A DNA stretch of 64,000 nt, from the NCBI RefSeq assembly GCF_003284965.1, contig NZ_QMEW01000002.1, forward strand, positions 62,001 through 126,000, read 5' to 3'. Source of the DNA: Mycolicibacterium sp. GF69 (GTDB lineage: Bacteria; Actinomycetota; Actinomycetes; Mycobacteriales; Mycobacteriaceae). Positions 50,590 through 62,134 of the stretch are shown in pieces. Under the pieces are notes generated by a model that was not told the origin of the DNA, searched no databases, and saw only the letters and a list, made by a program, of their open reading frames with translations. A program made the position numbers and the translations under genes. The number at the start of each line of letters is the position of its first letter. The first letter of the stretch is position 1.

Positions 50590-52536
50590 ATGCGTAAGTG
50601 CATTCGGGTCGCTGTCCTCGCTTTGCTGGGCCTGCTGAGCACCGCGGTTCTCGGCGCCCTGACCGCTGTGATGGCGGCCGTGAGCCTGGCCGCCACCACA
50701 GCGCTGATCGTGCCGGGCACCGGCACCCCCAACGCGAACGACGTGACGAACTACATGGAGAACTTCCGCGACTACTACATGCGGGATACGCCATGTACGG
50801 CTGCCGACGGCTGCGGCGAGTACAACGACCAGGATCCCCAGGCCGGCGGGTTGCTGGGTGTCAACTACTTCGCGTCGTTCTGGCCGCTGCCGTTGCCAGG
50901 ATGGTGCGACCCCGGCCGGTGCGAGAAGTTCGACGTCTCGGTCGCCGACGGTGTGGACAACCTACGCGAAGCGCTCCAGAACATTCAGAATCTCGACCCC
51001 GAGTACAACGGCGACATCGTGATCGCCGGCTACTCGCAGGGCGCCCGCGTCGTCACCATCGCGAAGACGCAATTCGTCAACGGCGACTGGAACGATCTGC
51101 TCGACCAGGTGGATTCCGTGTCGTTCGTCTTCATCGGCAACCCGAACCGCCCGAACGGCGGCATCCTGTCGCGATTCGGCATCCTCGGGACCATTCCGAT
51201 CCTCGACGTGACGACCGGCGAACCCACCCCGACCGGCGAACCTGACTATCCGAAGAATTTCTCCACTGAGGATTGGGCGATCCGATGGGAGGGCATCGCG
51301 GATTTCCCGCAGTACCTGTTGAATCCGCTGGCGGTGGCGAACTCTCTTCTCGGCTTCTATTACGACCACGGCACCTATCTGGCCATCAACGGCGGCAGTG
51401 ATCCCGGTGAACTCCCGGCCGGATACGACATCGACACGTGGAAGGCGATCACCGCCAACCCGGAGCTCTATCCCGGCATCGTCGATATCCAGCAGTACGG
51501 CGACACCACCTACTACACCGTCACGCCCAAGGTGTTGCCGCTGGTGAGGCCGCTGCACGACATCCCGTTGATCGGCAAACCGATCGCGGACCTCATCGAG
51601 CCCGCGCTGCGCGTGATCATCGAAGAAACCGGCTACAACCGCGACATTCCGTTCGGCCAACCCTCCGAGATCGGCCTGTTCCCCCTCTTCAATCCGGTCA
51701 CGCTCTTCTTCAAGTTGATCCCGGCGATCTTCCAGGGCGTCAACAACTTCCTCGCCAACTTCGGATTGGCGACCGAGATCCCGCTTTCCCCGACCACGCC
51801 GACGGGGCCGCCGACATCGACGCCGTTGACGTCGCTGCTGGCCGGCTTGCAACAGGGCGACTCCGAAGAGGACGAGCCCGACCTGGCGCAGTTGGCAGGC
51901 AACGATGTCGACGGGTCGTCGAAGGTCAAGCTGGCTGTGGTCAAAGACGACGGGAGCCTCGAACAGCAGTTCGTCGGCGAAGACACCGTTGCGGAGAACG
52001 CGGCGATCGTCGACACCGCGACTGAGGGCGACCCGCCGCTGACCGAGGGGGCCGAGGGCGCCGAGACGGTCGTCGGCGAACAGACACCGATCGCCGGTGG
52101 CGAGCAGACTCCCGTCGCCGAGGAGACGGTCGGGCCCGAGGGATCCCAGGAGACGGTCCTAGAGCAGCAGGCCCCGACAGCGGACGTCACCGGCGCCGCG
52201 CAGGACGGCCAAGAGCCCGCCACGGGCAACGAGAGCGCCGTCGTGGTCGGCACGAAGCCGGACGTCAAGAAGGAACCGGAAACCACGAAACCCACCGGGA
52301 CCCTGAATCCCGCGCAGAACAGGCTTGACGCGAACAACCGCAGCGCGTCGTTGAACTTCTCGCCGAACAAACCGGCCGAAAGCTCGACGACCAGTGGTGT
52401 CGGCGCGGGCGAAGCCGACCCCACGGCGAAGCCCGAACCCGTCGAGAGCCCCGAGGCCCCCAGCGGCCCGGCGGGAGCCGGCCCGGCGGGAGCCGAGAGT
52501 TCGGAACAGAAGAACTCCGAGCCGGCCGCCGCCTGA
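50590..52536 (+). CDS. Secreted PE-PPE-domain alpha/beta hydrolase with long disordered tail
   Basis: A 648-aa protein. Residues 1-38 are a signal peptide (basic MRKCIR, then hydrophobic to AATTALIV). Residues 40-300 are a PE-PPE serine hydrolase domain: VPGTGTPNAN, a G-x-S-x-G elbow GYSQG at 147-151 with Ser149, and YYDHGTYLAING. Residues about 410-648 are acidic and then Pro/Ala/Lys-rich low-complexity sequence, predicted disordered. No PE or PPE secretion domain is present, so export is probably Sec-dependent. Related PE-PPE domains are esterases or trehalose-lipid acyltransferases. ATG 50590; the rml genes follow after 93 bp. Confidence 0.83.
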   Translation: MRKCIRVAVLALLGLLSTAVLGALTAVMAAVSLAATTALIVPGTGTPNANDVTNYMENFRDYYMRDTPCTAADGCGEYNDQDPQAGGLLGVNYFASFWPLPLPGWCDPGRCEKFDVSVADGVDNLREALQNIQNLDPEYNGDIVIAGYSQGARVVTIAKTQFVNGDWNDLLDQVDSVSFVFIGNPNRPNGGILSRFGILGTIPILDVTTGEPTPTGEPDYPKNFSTEDWAIRWEGIADFPQYLLNPLAVANSLLGFYYDHGTYLAINGGSDPGELPAGYDIDTWKAITANPELYPGIVDIQQYGDTTYYTVTPKVLPLVRPLHDIPLIGKPIADLIEPALRVIIEETGYNRDIPFGQPSEIGLFPLFNPVTLFFKLIPAIFQGVNNFLANFGLATEIPLSPTTPTGPPTSTPLTSLLAGLQQGDSEEDEPDLAQLAGNDVDGSSKVKLAVVKDDGSLEQQFVGEDTVAENAAIVDTATEGDPPLTEGAEGAETVVGEQTPIAGGEQTPVAEETVGPEGSQETVLEQQAPTADVTGAAQDGQEPATGNESAVVVGTKPDVKKEPETTKPTGTLNPAQNRLDANNRSASLNFSPNKPAESSTTSGVGAGEADPTAKPEPVESPEAPSGPAGAGPAGAESSEQKNSEPAAA

Positions 52537-52629
52537 CGCGCGCCGGTAGCGCGTCGCGGGCGTCGTGGTGACCGCGGGGACCATCGTGTCTCTGCGGGCG
52601 CAAATTCGCTGTGTGTCACGATTGGGCCC

Positions 52630-54497
<1,868 letters not shown>

Positions 54498-54513
54498 AGA
54501 GAGCCCACGAAAA

Positions 54514-55941
54514 GTGACTGAGTTCGGTAAATCCCTGCGCGCCGACGCGACTCCCATACCCGGTTTGGTTGTCTGGCAGCTGCCCGTGCACGGGGACAAC
54601 CGCGGGTGGTTCAAGGAGAACTGGCAACGGGAGAAGATGGTTTCGCTCGGGCTGCCCGACTTCAAGCCCGTGCAGAACAACGTGTCGCTCAACGAGACCG
54701 CGGGTACTACGCGCGGCATCCATGCCGAGCCGTGGGACAAGTTCGTCTCCGTCGCCACCGGGCGCATCTTCGGGGCCTGGGTCGACCTGCGTGCCGGCCC
54801 CAGCTTCGGCGCCACCTTCACCGCCGAGATCGACCCGTCCCGAGCGGTTTTCGTCCCTCGAGGTGTCGGCAACGCATTCCAGACCCTGGAACCGAACACC
54901 GCCTACATCTACCTGGTCAACGACCACTATTCACCTGAGGCCGAGTACACGTCGCTCAACCTCGCCGACGAGACCGTCGCCATCGACTGGCCCATCCCGT
55001 TGGAGCGTGCGGCGCTGTCTGCGAAGGACCGCGAGAACCCCCGCCTGACCGAGTTAAGACCCGTTTCACCGCGCAAGACCCTTGTGCTCGGCGCCGGCGG
55101 ACAACTGGGCCGGGCATTGCGCGAAACATACTCCGACACAAGCGGAGTCGAGTTCGCCGAACGCGCGGACATCGACCTCACCGCCGGGAACATCGAGACA
55201 TCGCGTCGCTGGGGCGATTACGAGACGATCATCAACGCTGCCGCCTACACAGGGGTGGATTCGGCCGAGACCGACGAAGGACGCGCGGCGGCGTGGGCCG
55301 CTAACGTCGCGGGTGTGGCCGCGCTGGCGCGTACCGCCGCCGAGCACGGCATCACGTTGGTGCACATCTCCAGCGACTACGTCTTCGACGGCCAGGCCCC
55401 GAAGCCCTATCGCGAGGACGACCCCGTCTCGCCGCTCGGCGTGTACGGGCAGACCAAAGCCGCCGGCGACCAGATCGTGGGCACCGTTGATCGGCACTAC
55501 GTCGTCCGGACGTCGTGGGTGATCGGCGACGGCCGAAACTTCGTGCGCACCATGCTGTCTCTCGCCGCTCGAGGTGTGAACCCAGCTGTCGTGAACGACC
55601 AACACGGTCGGCCGACCTTCACCTCGGAGATCGCCAGAGCGATCCGCCACTTGATCGAAACGCGTGCGCCGTACGGCACGTACAACGTCACCGGGTCGGG
55701 GTCGGCGATGTCGTGGGCCGAGGTCGCGCGGCGGACATTCGAATTGGCCGGCCACGACCCGGGTCGCATAACGGATGTGTCCACCGCTGAATATTTTGCC
55801 GACGCTTCGAAACCTGTTGCGCCTCGGCCACTCAACAGCGTTCTCGATCTCGCCAAGATCCACTCGGTGGGCTTCGAGCCGGCCGACGCGTGCGGGACGC
55901 TCATGGACTACGTCCGACGCGAAACCTCCGGTGCCGAGTAG
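54514..55941 (+). CDS. rmlCD: Fused dTDP-4-dehydrorhamnose 3,5-epimerase / 4-reductase (RmlC-RmlD)
   Basis: A 475-aa bifunctional protein. Residues 1-180 are a cupin RmlC: DNRGWFKENWQREKM, TTRGIHAEPWDKFVSVATGRIFGAWVDLR and VFVPRGVGNAFQTLE. Residues about 188-475 are RmlD: TLVLGAGGQLGRALRE (NADPH site), INAAAYTGVDSAE, HISSDYVFDG, YGQTKAAGD with Tyr-x3-Lys and RTSWVIGDGRNFV. It performs the last two steps to dTDP-L-rhamnose. GTG 54514 is used; the frame is open further into rmlB. In most mycobacteria rmlC and rmlD are separate genes; fusions are known in other actinobacteria. Confidence 0.92.
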   Translation: MTEFGKSLRADATPIPGLVVWQLPVHGDNRGWFKENWQREKMVSLGLPDFKPVQNNVSLNETAGTTRGIHAEPWDKFVSVATGRIFGAWVDLRAGPSFGATFTAEIDPSRAVFVPRGVGNAFQTLEPNTAYIYLVNDHYSPEAEYTSLNLADETVAIDWPIPLERAALSAKDRENPRLTELRPVSPRKTLVLGAGGQLGRALRETYSDTSGVEFAERADIDLTAGNIETSRRWGDYETIINAAAYTGVDSAETDEGRAAAWAANVAGVAALARTAAEHGITLVHISSDYVFDGQAPKPYREDDPVSPLGVYGQTKAAGDQIVGTVDRHYVVRTSWVIGDGRNFVRTMLSLAARGVNPAVVNDQHGRPTFTSEIARAIRHLIETRAPYGTYNVTGSGSAMSWAEVARRTFELAGHDPGRITDVSTAEYFADASKPVAPRPLNSVLDLAKIHSVGFEPADACGTLMDYVRRETSGAE

Positions 55942-55942
55942 G

Positions 55943-58726
55943 TCAAAGGCCGCCGCCGTAGACGCGCCCCAATTCGGCGCGTGACCTGATCCCGAGCTTG
56001 CGGTAGATGCGCGACAAGTTCGTCTCGACCGTCTTGGGGCTGATGAACAGCGCGGTGGCCACGTCCTTGGTCGTCATCCCCGTCGCCGCGAGTTCAGCGA
56101 CCCGGTGTTCCGACGGCGTCAGGCCCTTGCGCCCGGCACCTGACGTGCTCGCCCGGGCGATCTCGGCGCGCGCCCGTTGCGCCCACAGCGGGGTGCCCAA
56201 TGTTTCGAACACGTGCAACGCCTCGAGCATCGTCGTGCGCGCCAGTTCCTTCTGCCGCTGACGGCGCTGGATCTGACCGAGCAACAACAGGGTTCGGGCC
56301 CGCTCGAAGGGCATCGGAAGCCGCTCGTGATGCGTCAACGCGAGCTTCGCCATCTCGGCGCCCGCATCGATGTCGCCGTCCGAGGCGAGCCGCAGGCTTC
56401 GGCACCGCGCGCCCATGGCCAGCATCCAGGGCCGATCCAGCAGGCGTCCGTTGCTTTCCAGCGCGGCGATCATCGGCTCGGTCTCCGCGGCGCGACCGAG
56501 CGCGATCATCGCCTCGATCGCGTCGGGCAGGTATCCGACGGTGATGATCTCCGTGCCCGGCAGGAACGGGAAGCGGTCCACCATGGGCTGCAACACCCGC
56601 ATGGCCTGCTCGTAGTTGCCCAGCGATACCTCCAGGAAGGCCAGGTTGATCGCCGCCCAGTCCGCCAGCCGCGGGGACCCGCACCGTTGCGCGAGATCGA
56701 CCGCCTTGGTCGCGACTTCGCGAGTTTCGTCCTGCCTGCCCGCATACGCCGCGACCGCGGACTGCATGGTCTTGGCGACGACCCGCAGGTATTCGCCGCC
56801 GAGTTGTTGGGCCCGCTGGACGGTCTCCTCGGCGATGCGGGTGGCCTCGTCGTAGCGGCCGCGCCAGATCTCGTTCAATGCGCTGAACACCGCGACGAAA
56901 ACGAGATCTGTTTCAGCGCCCCGCTCGACGCATCCCTGGCGCACGAGCGCCAACTGTTCGGTAGCCTCATCCAACCGCCCGACCCACGCCAACAGCAGGG
57001 CGTTGTTTGCCTTGGCGCGAAACGCGATCGGCGCCTCGCTGTTCAGGTCCTGCAATGCCAGGGCCCGGCGCATCTGGGCCCAATCGACGCCGTGCCCGCA
57101 CATATAGGCGATGCTCGTCCGCACCGCCAGCACCTGGCTCGTGAGATCGTCGATTCCGACGTCTTCCGCGTAGGCCGCGGCCCGTTCGGCGTTCTGCATC
57201 GCGGTCCCGAAGTCTCCGATGTTGAGACACGCGTAGGCCAGCAACAGCAGCGTGCGGACACGGACCTCGCGGTTGCCCTCGTCGTTGTCGAGCGCCTCTG
57301 TGAGCAGGCCAACGGCGTCGGTGAAGCCGTTGTTATGAATTCGCATGGCGGCCAACAGGTTCAGCGCCATCGCGCGGTCCACACCGCGGGGCACGCGTTC
57401 CGTCAGCCCGTCGAGCAGGGCGTGCGCGCGTTCGAGGTCCCCGGCGTGCAGGTGATGGTCGGCGGCCCGGATCCGTCGCGCCGGGCTGTCTCCGCCGAGA
57501 CCGATTGCGAATTCGAGCAATTCGGCGGCGGCGGCGGGCGCGCCGCGGTCACAAGCCGCTTCGGCGGCGACGTCGAGTGCCTCCAGGGTCGCCGGATCGG
57601 CCTTGGCGGCGGCCAGCGCCATATGTCGCGCCCTCGACTCGGCGAGCACCACCGCTTCGGCCATGGACCGGTGCATGGCACGTCGCTCACCGGGTTTGGC
57701 GTCGCTGTAGACGCTGCGCGCCAACAGCGGGTGGCCGAACGCGATCTTGTCTGCCGTACCGCGTCCGTCACCGTCCCCGGTGATCGTCAGGATGCCCTTG
57801 GCCCTGGCGTCGGCGAGCAGTTCGGCGGTGCGCTCGACGGTGTTGCCCGTGACGCGCGCGAGGAGGCCGACGGTCGGCGCCGCTTCGCATGCGGCGGCCA
57901 ACAGCAGGATCTGGGTTTCGGAGTCGAGCCTGCCGATTCGCCGTCGCATCAACTCCGCGAGCGTGGCGGGCAACACCGACCGCGAACCACCCGCCTCGAC
58001 GGCCCGGGCCAGTTCGAGGGCATAGAACGGGTTACCGCCGGAGATCTCGGCGATCCGGACCAGTGTCGGGCGAGCGAACGACCGGCCGAGCCGCGCGGCG
58101 ATCAAAGCATGCAACCCGCCGAGGCTCAGCGGGCCGACGTGTACCCGGCCCACCTCGCCCGAGCTGCCCAGCTGCAGCCAAGTCGGCGCGTCGGCACCGC
58201 CATGCTCGGTGCGTTCGGTGAGCAGCATGCCGACCGGTCCCCTCAACCGTCTCGCGGCGATCGTGATCACGGCGTGGCTGGACGGGTCGAGCCACTGGAC
58301 GTCGTCGAGCGCCACCAGCACCGGCCGGTCGGCGCAGAGCCGCTCGATGGCCGTCGCGAGCGCCGCCGCGACCGCACCCGGATCTGTCGGTGGGCCGTCG
58401 CCGTCGGCGCGCAGCAGCACCCGGTCGACGGCGAGGCGTTGAACCTCCGGCAGGTCGACGAGAACCTCCAGAGCGATGTCACCCAGGAGGTCGGCGACCG
58501 CCGCATACGCCAGAGCCGTCTCGGCTTGCCCCGCCCGCGCCGTCAACACGCAGAAGCCACGGTCGCGCGCCGCGGCGATACCGGCCAGCCACAGGGTGGT
58601 CTTGCCGACTCCGGATTCGCCCTCGATGACCAGTCCGCAGGGGGCTTCGGCGACCGAACTCAGGAAATCGGACACCGCCCGGAATTCCGCCGGACGTTCG
58701 ATTACGCCGGAAACCAATGACCACAC
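55943..58726 (-). CDS. LAL-type LuxR-family transcriptional regulator (ATPase-TPR-HTH)
   Basis: A 927-aa large ATP-binding regulator. An AAA/STAND ATPase lies at about residues 10-260 with Walker A EGESGVGKTTL (35-45) and Walker B LVALDDVQWLD. The middle 500 residues are TPR-like helices. A LuxR HTH lies at about 860-915 (LTPSEHRVAELAATGMTTKDVATALFISPKTVETNLSRIYRKLG). Such proteins bind inducer and ATP before activating transcription. Start GTG 58726 has GAGGGG close upstream; TTG 58717 is an alternative. It ends 1 bp from the rmlCD stop, tail to tail. Target genes are unknown. Confidence 0.88.
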   Translation of the reverse strand: MWSLVSGVIERPAEFRAVSDFLSSVAEAPCGLVIEGESGVGKTTLWLAGIAAARDRGFCVLTARAGQAETALAYAAVADLLGDIALEVLVDLPEVQRLAVDRVLLRADGDGPPTDPGAVAAALATAIERLCADRPVLVALDDVQWLDPSSHAVITIAARRLRGPVGMLLTERTEHGGADAPTWLQLGSSGEVGRVHVGPLSLGGLHALIAARLGRSFARPTLVRIAEISGGNPFYALELARAVEAGGSRSVLPATLAELMRRRIGRLDSETQILLLAAACEAAPTVGLLARVTGNTVERTAELLADARAKGILTITGDGDGRGTADKIAFGHPLLARSVYSDAKPGERRAMHRSMAEAVVLAESRARHMALAAAKADPATLEALDVAAEAACDRGAPAAAAELLEFAIGLGGDSPARRIRAADHHLHAGDLERAHALLDGLTERVPRGVDRAMALNLLAAMRIHNNGFTDAVGLLTEALDNDEGNREVRVRTLLLLAYACLNIGDFGTAMQNAERAAAYAEDVGIDDLTSQVLAVRTSIAYMCGHGVDWAQMRRALALQDLNSEAPIAFRAKANNALLLAWVGRLDEATEQLALVRQGCVERGAETDLVFVAVFSALNEIWRGRYDEATRIAEETVQRAQQLGGEYLRVVAKTMQSAVAAYAGRQDETREVATKAVDLAQRCGSPRLADWAAINLAFLEVSLGNYEQAMRVLQPMVDRFPFLPGTEIITVGYLPDAIEAMIALGRAAETEPMIAALESNGRLLDRPWMLAMGARCRSLRLASDGDIDAGAEMAKLALTHHERLPMPFERARTLLLLGQIQRRQRQKELARTTMLEALHVFETLGTPLWAQRARAEIARASTSGAGRKGLTPSEHRVAELAATGMTTKDVATALFISPKTVETNLSRIYRKLGIRSRAELGRVYGGGL

Positions 58727-58820
58727 CCCTCATCGACAGCAAATCGAGAATACTCGTTGCCGCCGAGCCCCACAGGTGTGGCTGCGCGAATGTGCCGCTA
58801 CGGGAGGTGCTTGGCCCGCG

Positions 58821-59117
58821 TCACCGATGGCGGCGCCGGATTCGGGTGCCGACCTGGGCGGAGAGCCGCTGATGGGGGGCGCCGGCAGCGATGCACGTCC
58901 GGGAGACAATCTCTTGTGAGCCGGCGCCGAAGATGCCGTAGAGCACCTCGTCGCTGGGGACCGACACCGTGACCAGCAATTCGACCGGGGTGCCCTCGCC
59001 GGTGGCGACGGCTGCCGCAGCATCGAGACGGGCGACCAGGTCGTCGACGGATTGCTCGGTGAGCTCAGGCAGGTACCACTCGGCCAGGTAGCACGCGGAT
59101 TCCCCGCTCCCGCTCAT
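58821..59117 (-). CDS. Small DUF4242-like protein
   Basis: A 98-aa protein: CYLAEWYLPELTEQSVDDLVARLDAAA, then VELLVTVSVPSDEVLYGIFGAGSQEIVSRTCIAAGAPHQRL. The strand-helix-strand order and the DEVLYGIF...AGAPHQRL end resemble ferredoxin-like DUF4242 (SCO4226-type) proteins, some of which bind nickel. The match is by pattern only. It has no signal peptide. It is transcribed in the same direction as the LAL regulator, whose start is 95 bp downstream, so the two could be co-transcribed. Confidence 0.65.
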   Translation of the reverse strand: MSGSGESACYLAEWYLPELTEQSVDDLVARLDAAAAVATGEGTPVELLVTVSVPSDEVLYGIFGAGSQEIVSRTCIAAGAPHQRLSAQVGTRIRRRHR

Positions 59118-59188
59118 CTATCGAACGGTAGCGATTCGTCAGGCTGATGGAATCCGGTGTTTCCCTATTTCTCGACTGCTGGTCAGCC

Positions 59189-60085
59189 TCAGGCCGCCGC
59201 GCCCGACTTCAGGTACGTGACCAGGCTGACGTCGATGCCCTCGTCGATGAAGTACCACTGGCAACCCTTGAGGTACTTCATGTAGCGGTCGTAGTTCTCC
59301 TCGCCGGCGGCCGCGACCGCAGCGTCCTTGTTGCGCTCGAGGCGGTCGGCCCAGATGCCCAATGTCTTGATGTAGTGGTTGCGCAGCGAGATGGCCTCGG
59401 GCACCTGGAAGCCGGCCTTCTCGCCGTGCTCGATCATCATCTGGGTGGTCGGCAGCCGGCCGCCCGGGAAGATCTCGGTGATCATGAACTTGATGAAGCG
59501 GGCCATCTCGAAGGTCAGCTTCTTACCGCGCTCCGCCAGGTCGTACGGGTGGTAACCCACGCTGCTCTGGATGGTCATCCGGCCGTCCTCGGGCAGGATG
59601 TCGAAGCACGTCTTGAAGAATTCGTCGTAGCGCTCGAAGCCGAAATGCTCAAACGCCTCGATCGAGACGATGCGGTCGACGGGCGAGTGGAACTGTTCCC
59701 AGCCCTCGAGCCGCACGTCGAAGGTGCGTTCGGTGTCGAGCTTGCCCAGCAGCTGGTTGCAGTACGCCTGCTGGTTCTTCGACAGGGTCAGACCGATGAC
59801 GTTGACGTCGTACTTCTCCATCGCGCGCTGCAGCGTCAGGCCCCACCCGCAGCCGACCTCCAGCAAGGTCATGCCGGGCTTGAGCTCAAGCTTGTCGAGA
59901 TGCTGATCGACGTTGGCGACCTGCGCCTCGGACAGCGTGACATTCGGTCCGGTGAAGTACGCGCAGCTGTATTTGCGCGTCGGATCCTGGAAGACGCCGA
60001 AGAAGTCGTCCGACAGGTCGTAATGCGCCTGGATGTCCTCGAAGTGAGGCCGCATATCCTTCGTGCCGGTTGAGTTGTCAGACAT
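59189..60085 (-). CDS. mmaA: Mycolic acid methyltransferase, MmaA-type (hydroxy/methoxy branch)
   Basis: A 298-aa SAM-dependent mycolate methyltransferase: [48 protein letters not shown] (SAM site) and [13 protein letters not shown]. Glutamate in SIEAFEHFG is the form seen in MmaA1/MmaA4-type enzymes, whereas cyclopropane synthases have Gly at that place. It acts on double bonds of meromycolic chains. ATG 60085 follows GGGGAAC. The C-terminus CSLVTY-like [13 protein letters not shown] matches MmaA4. The exact product (hydroxylated versus trans-methylated) cannot be read from sequence. Confidence 0.88.
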   Translation of the reverse strand: MSDNSTGTKDMRPHFEDIQAHYDLSDDFFGVFQDPTRKYSCAYFTGPNVTLSEAQVANVDQHLDKLELKPGMTLLEVGCGWGLTLQRAMEKYDVNVIGLTLSKNQQAYCNQLLGKLDTERTFDVRLEGWEQFHSPVDRIVSIEAFEHFGFERYDEFFKTCFDILPEDGRMTIQSSVGYHPYDLAERGKKLTFEMARFIKFMITEIFPGGRLPTTQMMIEHGEKAGFQVPEAISLRNHYIKTLGIWADRLERNKDAAVAAAGEENYDRYMKYLKGCQWYFIDEGIDVSLVTYLKSGAAA

Positions 60086-60228
60086 AGTTCCCCTGCTTGG
60101 CCTTTCCGAAGACGTGACGCTCACCTGCGCTTCGTCACGTGATGATCTGGTCGACAGACTAGCGTTCGGCGGGGGCAGACCCTAATTCGCCGGGCCGTCA
60201 ATCGGGCGGCAATTTGCTCGGGAACAGG

Positions 60229-61098
60229 CTACTTCTGCAGCGTGAACTGGTTCACGTCGATATAGCCGACGCGGAAGCCGTGCGCGCAACCGGTCAGATA
60301 GTGCATGTAGCGGTCGTAGACCTCTTGCGACTGGATGGCGATCGCCTGCTCCTGATGGGCTTGCAGCGCCTCCGTCCAGCAGTCCAGCGTGCGCGCGTAG
60401 TGGGGTTGGAGGCTCTGGCGCCGGGCCAGCTCGAAGCCGGCGTGCCCGGCATGCTCGCCGACCAGTTCGATCGTCGGCAGGTAACCGCCGGGGAAGATCT
60501 CGGTGAGGATGAACTTGACGAACCGGGCCACCGAGAACGTCAGGGGCATCCCCCGCTCGGCCATCTGCGGCAGCGTGAGCGCCGTGATCGTGTGCAACAG
60601 CATCACGCCGTCGTCGGGCAGCGCCCGATGGGCCATGGCGAAGAAGTCGTCCCAACGGTCCCGGCCGAAATGCTCGAACGCACCGATCGAAACGATCCGG
60701 TCGACGGGCTCATCGAACTGCTCCCACCCCTGCAGCAGCACGCGCTTCGACCGCGGACTGTCCGACGCGGCGAACTGGCTTTCGACAAAGGCGTGCTGGT
60801 TCTCGCTCAGCGTCAGGCCGATGACGTTGACGTCGTATTTCTCGATGGCCCGCAGCATCGTCGAACCCCAGCCGCAACCGACGTCGAGCAGCGTCATCCC
60901 CGGTTCGAGACCGAGTTTGCCCAGCGCGAGGTCGACCTTGGCCCGCTGGGCCTGTTCGAGCGTCATGTCATCGCGTTCGAAATAGGCGCAGCTGTAGGTC
61001 TGGGTCGGGTCCAGCCAGAGCTTGAAGAACTCGTCCGACAAGTCGTAGTGGGCTTGGACATCTGCGAAATGCGGTGTCAAATTGCGCGTTGCGGCCAT
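60229..61098 (-). CDS. Cyclopropane mycolic acid synthase (CmaA/PcaA-type)
   Basis: A 289-aa SAM-dependent mycolate methyltransferase: [52 protein letters not shown] and [13 protein letters not shown]. Glycine in SIGAFEHFG and the end [12 protein letters not shown] agree with cyclopropane synthases such as CmaA1 and PcaA. It methylenates cis double bonds of meromycolates. ATG 61098 follows GAAAGGCACC. It is 143 bp upstream of the MmaA-type gene on the same strand; the pair resembles the mmaA cluster of M. tuberculosis, reduced to two members. Confidence 0.88.
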   Translation of the reverse strand: MAATRNLTPHFADVQAHYDLSDEFFKLWLDPTQTYSCAYFERDDMTLEQAQRAKVDLALGKLGLEPGMTLLDVGCGWGSTMLRAIEKYDVNVIGLTLSENQHAFVESQFAASDSPRSKRVLLQGWEQFDEPVDRIVSIGAFEHFGRDRWDDFFAMAHRALPDDGVMLLHTITALTLPQMAERGMPLTFSVARFVKFILTEIFPGGYLPTIELVGEHAGHAGFELARRQSLQPHYARTLDCWTEALQAHQEQAIAIQSQEVYDRYMHYLTGCAHGFRVGYIDVNQFTLQK

Positions 61099-61231
61099 TC
61101 GTGGTGCCTTTCATGGGCGGATCAACCTCGCGTCGCCTGTGTTACTTCAAGCCCCGAAGCACTCGGTCCGAATGTACGCGCCGTGAACCCGACTCTCCAC
61201 TTCTGGCGAGTTTGGGGAGTTTGCGGGAGCG

Positions 61232-62134
61232 TTAAATTGCGGCGGCGAAGTTTGTTTTGAGCTCGCCGATGATGTCGTCCCACAGCGGTTCGGGCAGCTC
61301 GTGCCCCATACCGTCGAACAGCACCAGCCGGGCGTCCTTGATCGCCCTGGCGATGGCGCGCCCGCCGGACGGGCGCATCAGTTTGTCGGCCTTACCGTGC
61401 AGGACCACCGTCGGCGCGGTGATCTCGCGGTCGTAGCCGCGCAGGCTGCCGCTGCCCAGGATCGCGGCGAATTGGCGTCCGATGCCCGCTGGATAGTAGG
61501 AGCGGTCGTAACCCTCGATCGCGTCGGCGCGCAGCCGCTCCTGCGATGCCGGATAGCCCGGGCTGCCGATGATTTTGCTGACCCTGATCGCGTTCTCGAT
61601 AATGGCCTCGCGCGTGGCGTCTTTGGGCCGCTGCAGTATCGCGAGCAGCTGCCGCGGGCCGGGCGGCGGCAGCAGCGCTTGGTTGTTGCTCGAGAAGATG
61701 ACCGCCAGCGTCTGGGTGCGCGGCTTGTGCCGGGCCGCGAACACCTGGGCGATCATGCCGCCCATCGACGCGCCGACGATGTGAGCCCGGTCGATGTTCA
61801 GGTGGTCGGTTAGCGCGGCGGCGTCGTCGGCCATGTCCTCGAGCGTGTAGCCCGCCGGGCTGCGCAGCCCGACCAGCGAGCGAAGCATCCGCGGCGGCAG
61901 CGCGGTGCCGCTGTGTAGCCCGGTGAGCTTGGACGACAGGCCGACGTCGCGGTTGTCGTAGCGGATGACCCGCAGGCCCTGGTTGACCAGCTTCTCGCAG
62001 AAGTCCTTGCGCCACAACACGAGTTGAGCGCCGAGGCCCATGATGAGCAGCACCGCAGGATCGTTCGGGTCACCCATGTCCTCGTAGTGGATGTCGAGCT
62101 CGCCGGATCTGGCGGTGCCGCTTCTGATCTGCAC
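61232..62134 (-). CDS. lipG: Alpha/beta hydrolase LipG
   Basis: A 300-aa alpha/beta hydrolase: ELDIHYEDMGDPNDPAVLLIMGLGAQLVLW, RVIRYDNRDVGLSSK, the nucleophile elbow in HIVGASMGGMIAQ, APTVVLHGKADKLM and the C-terminal His in DGMGHELPE. M. tuberculosis LipG (Rv0646c) is reported as a lipase/phospholipase-type esterase. GTG 62134 shares a base with the stop of the ABC1 gene (TAGTG), so the two are translationally coupled. The frame is open upstream, but family similarity begins here. Confidence 0.9.
   Translation of the reverse strand: MQIRSGTARSGELDIHYEDMGDPNDPAVLLIMGLGAQLVLWRKDFCEKLVNQGLRVIRYDNRDVGLSSKLTGLHSGTALPPRMLRSLVGLRSPAGYTLEDMADDAAALTDHLNIDRAHIVGASMGGMIAQVFAARHKPRTQTLAVIFSSNNQALLPPPGPRQLLAILQRPKDATREAIIENAIRVSKIIGSPGYPASQERLRADAIEGYDRSYYPAGIGRQFAAILGSGSLRGYDREITAPTVVLHGKADKLMRPSGGRAIARAIKDARLVLFDGMGHELPEPLWDDIIGELKTNFAAAI

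Noticed and set aside
56177..58720. 847-codon + strand open frame opposite the LAL regulator
   Set aside because: Antisense shadow of a gene with clear ATPase and LuxR HTH motifs.
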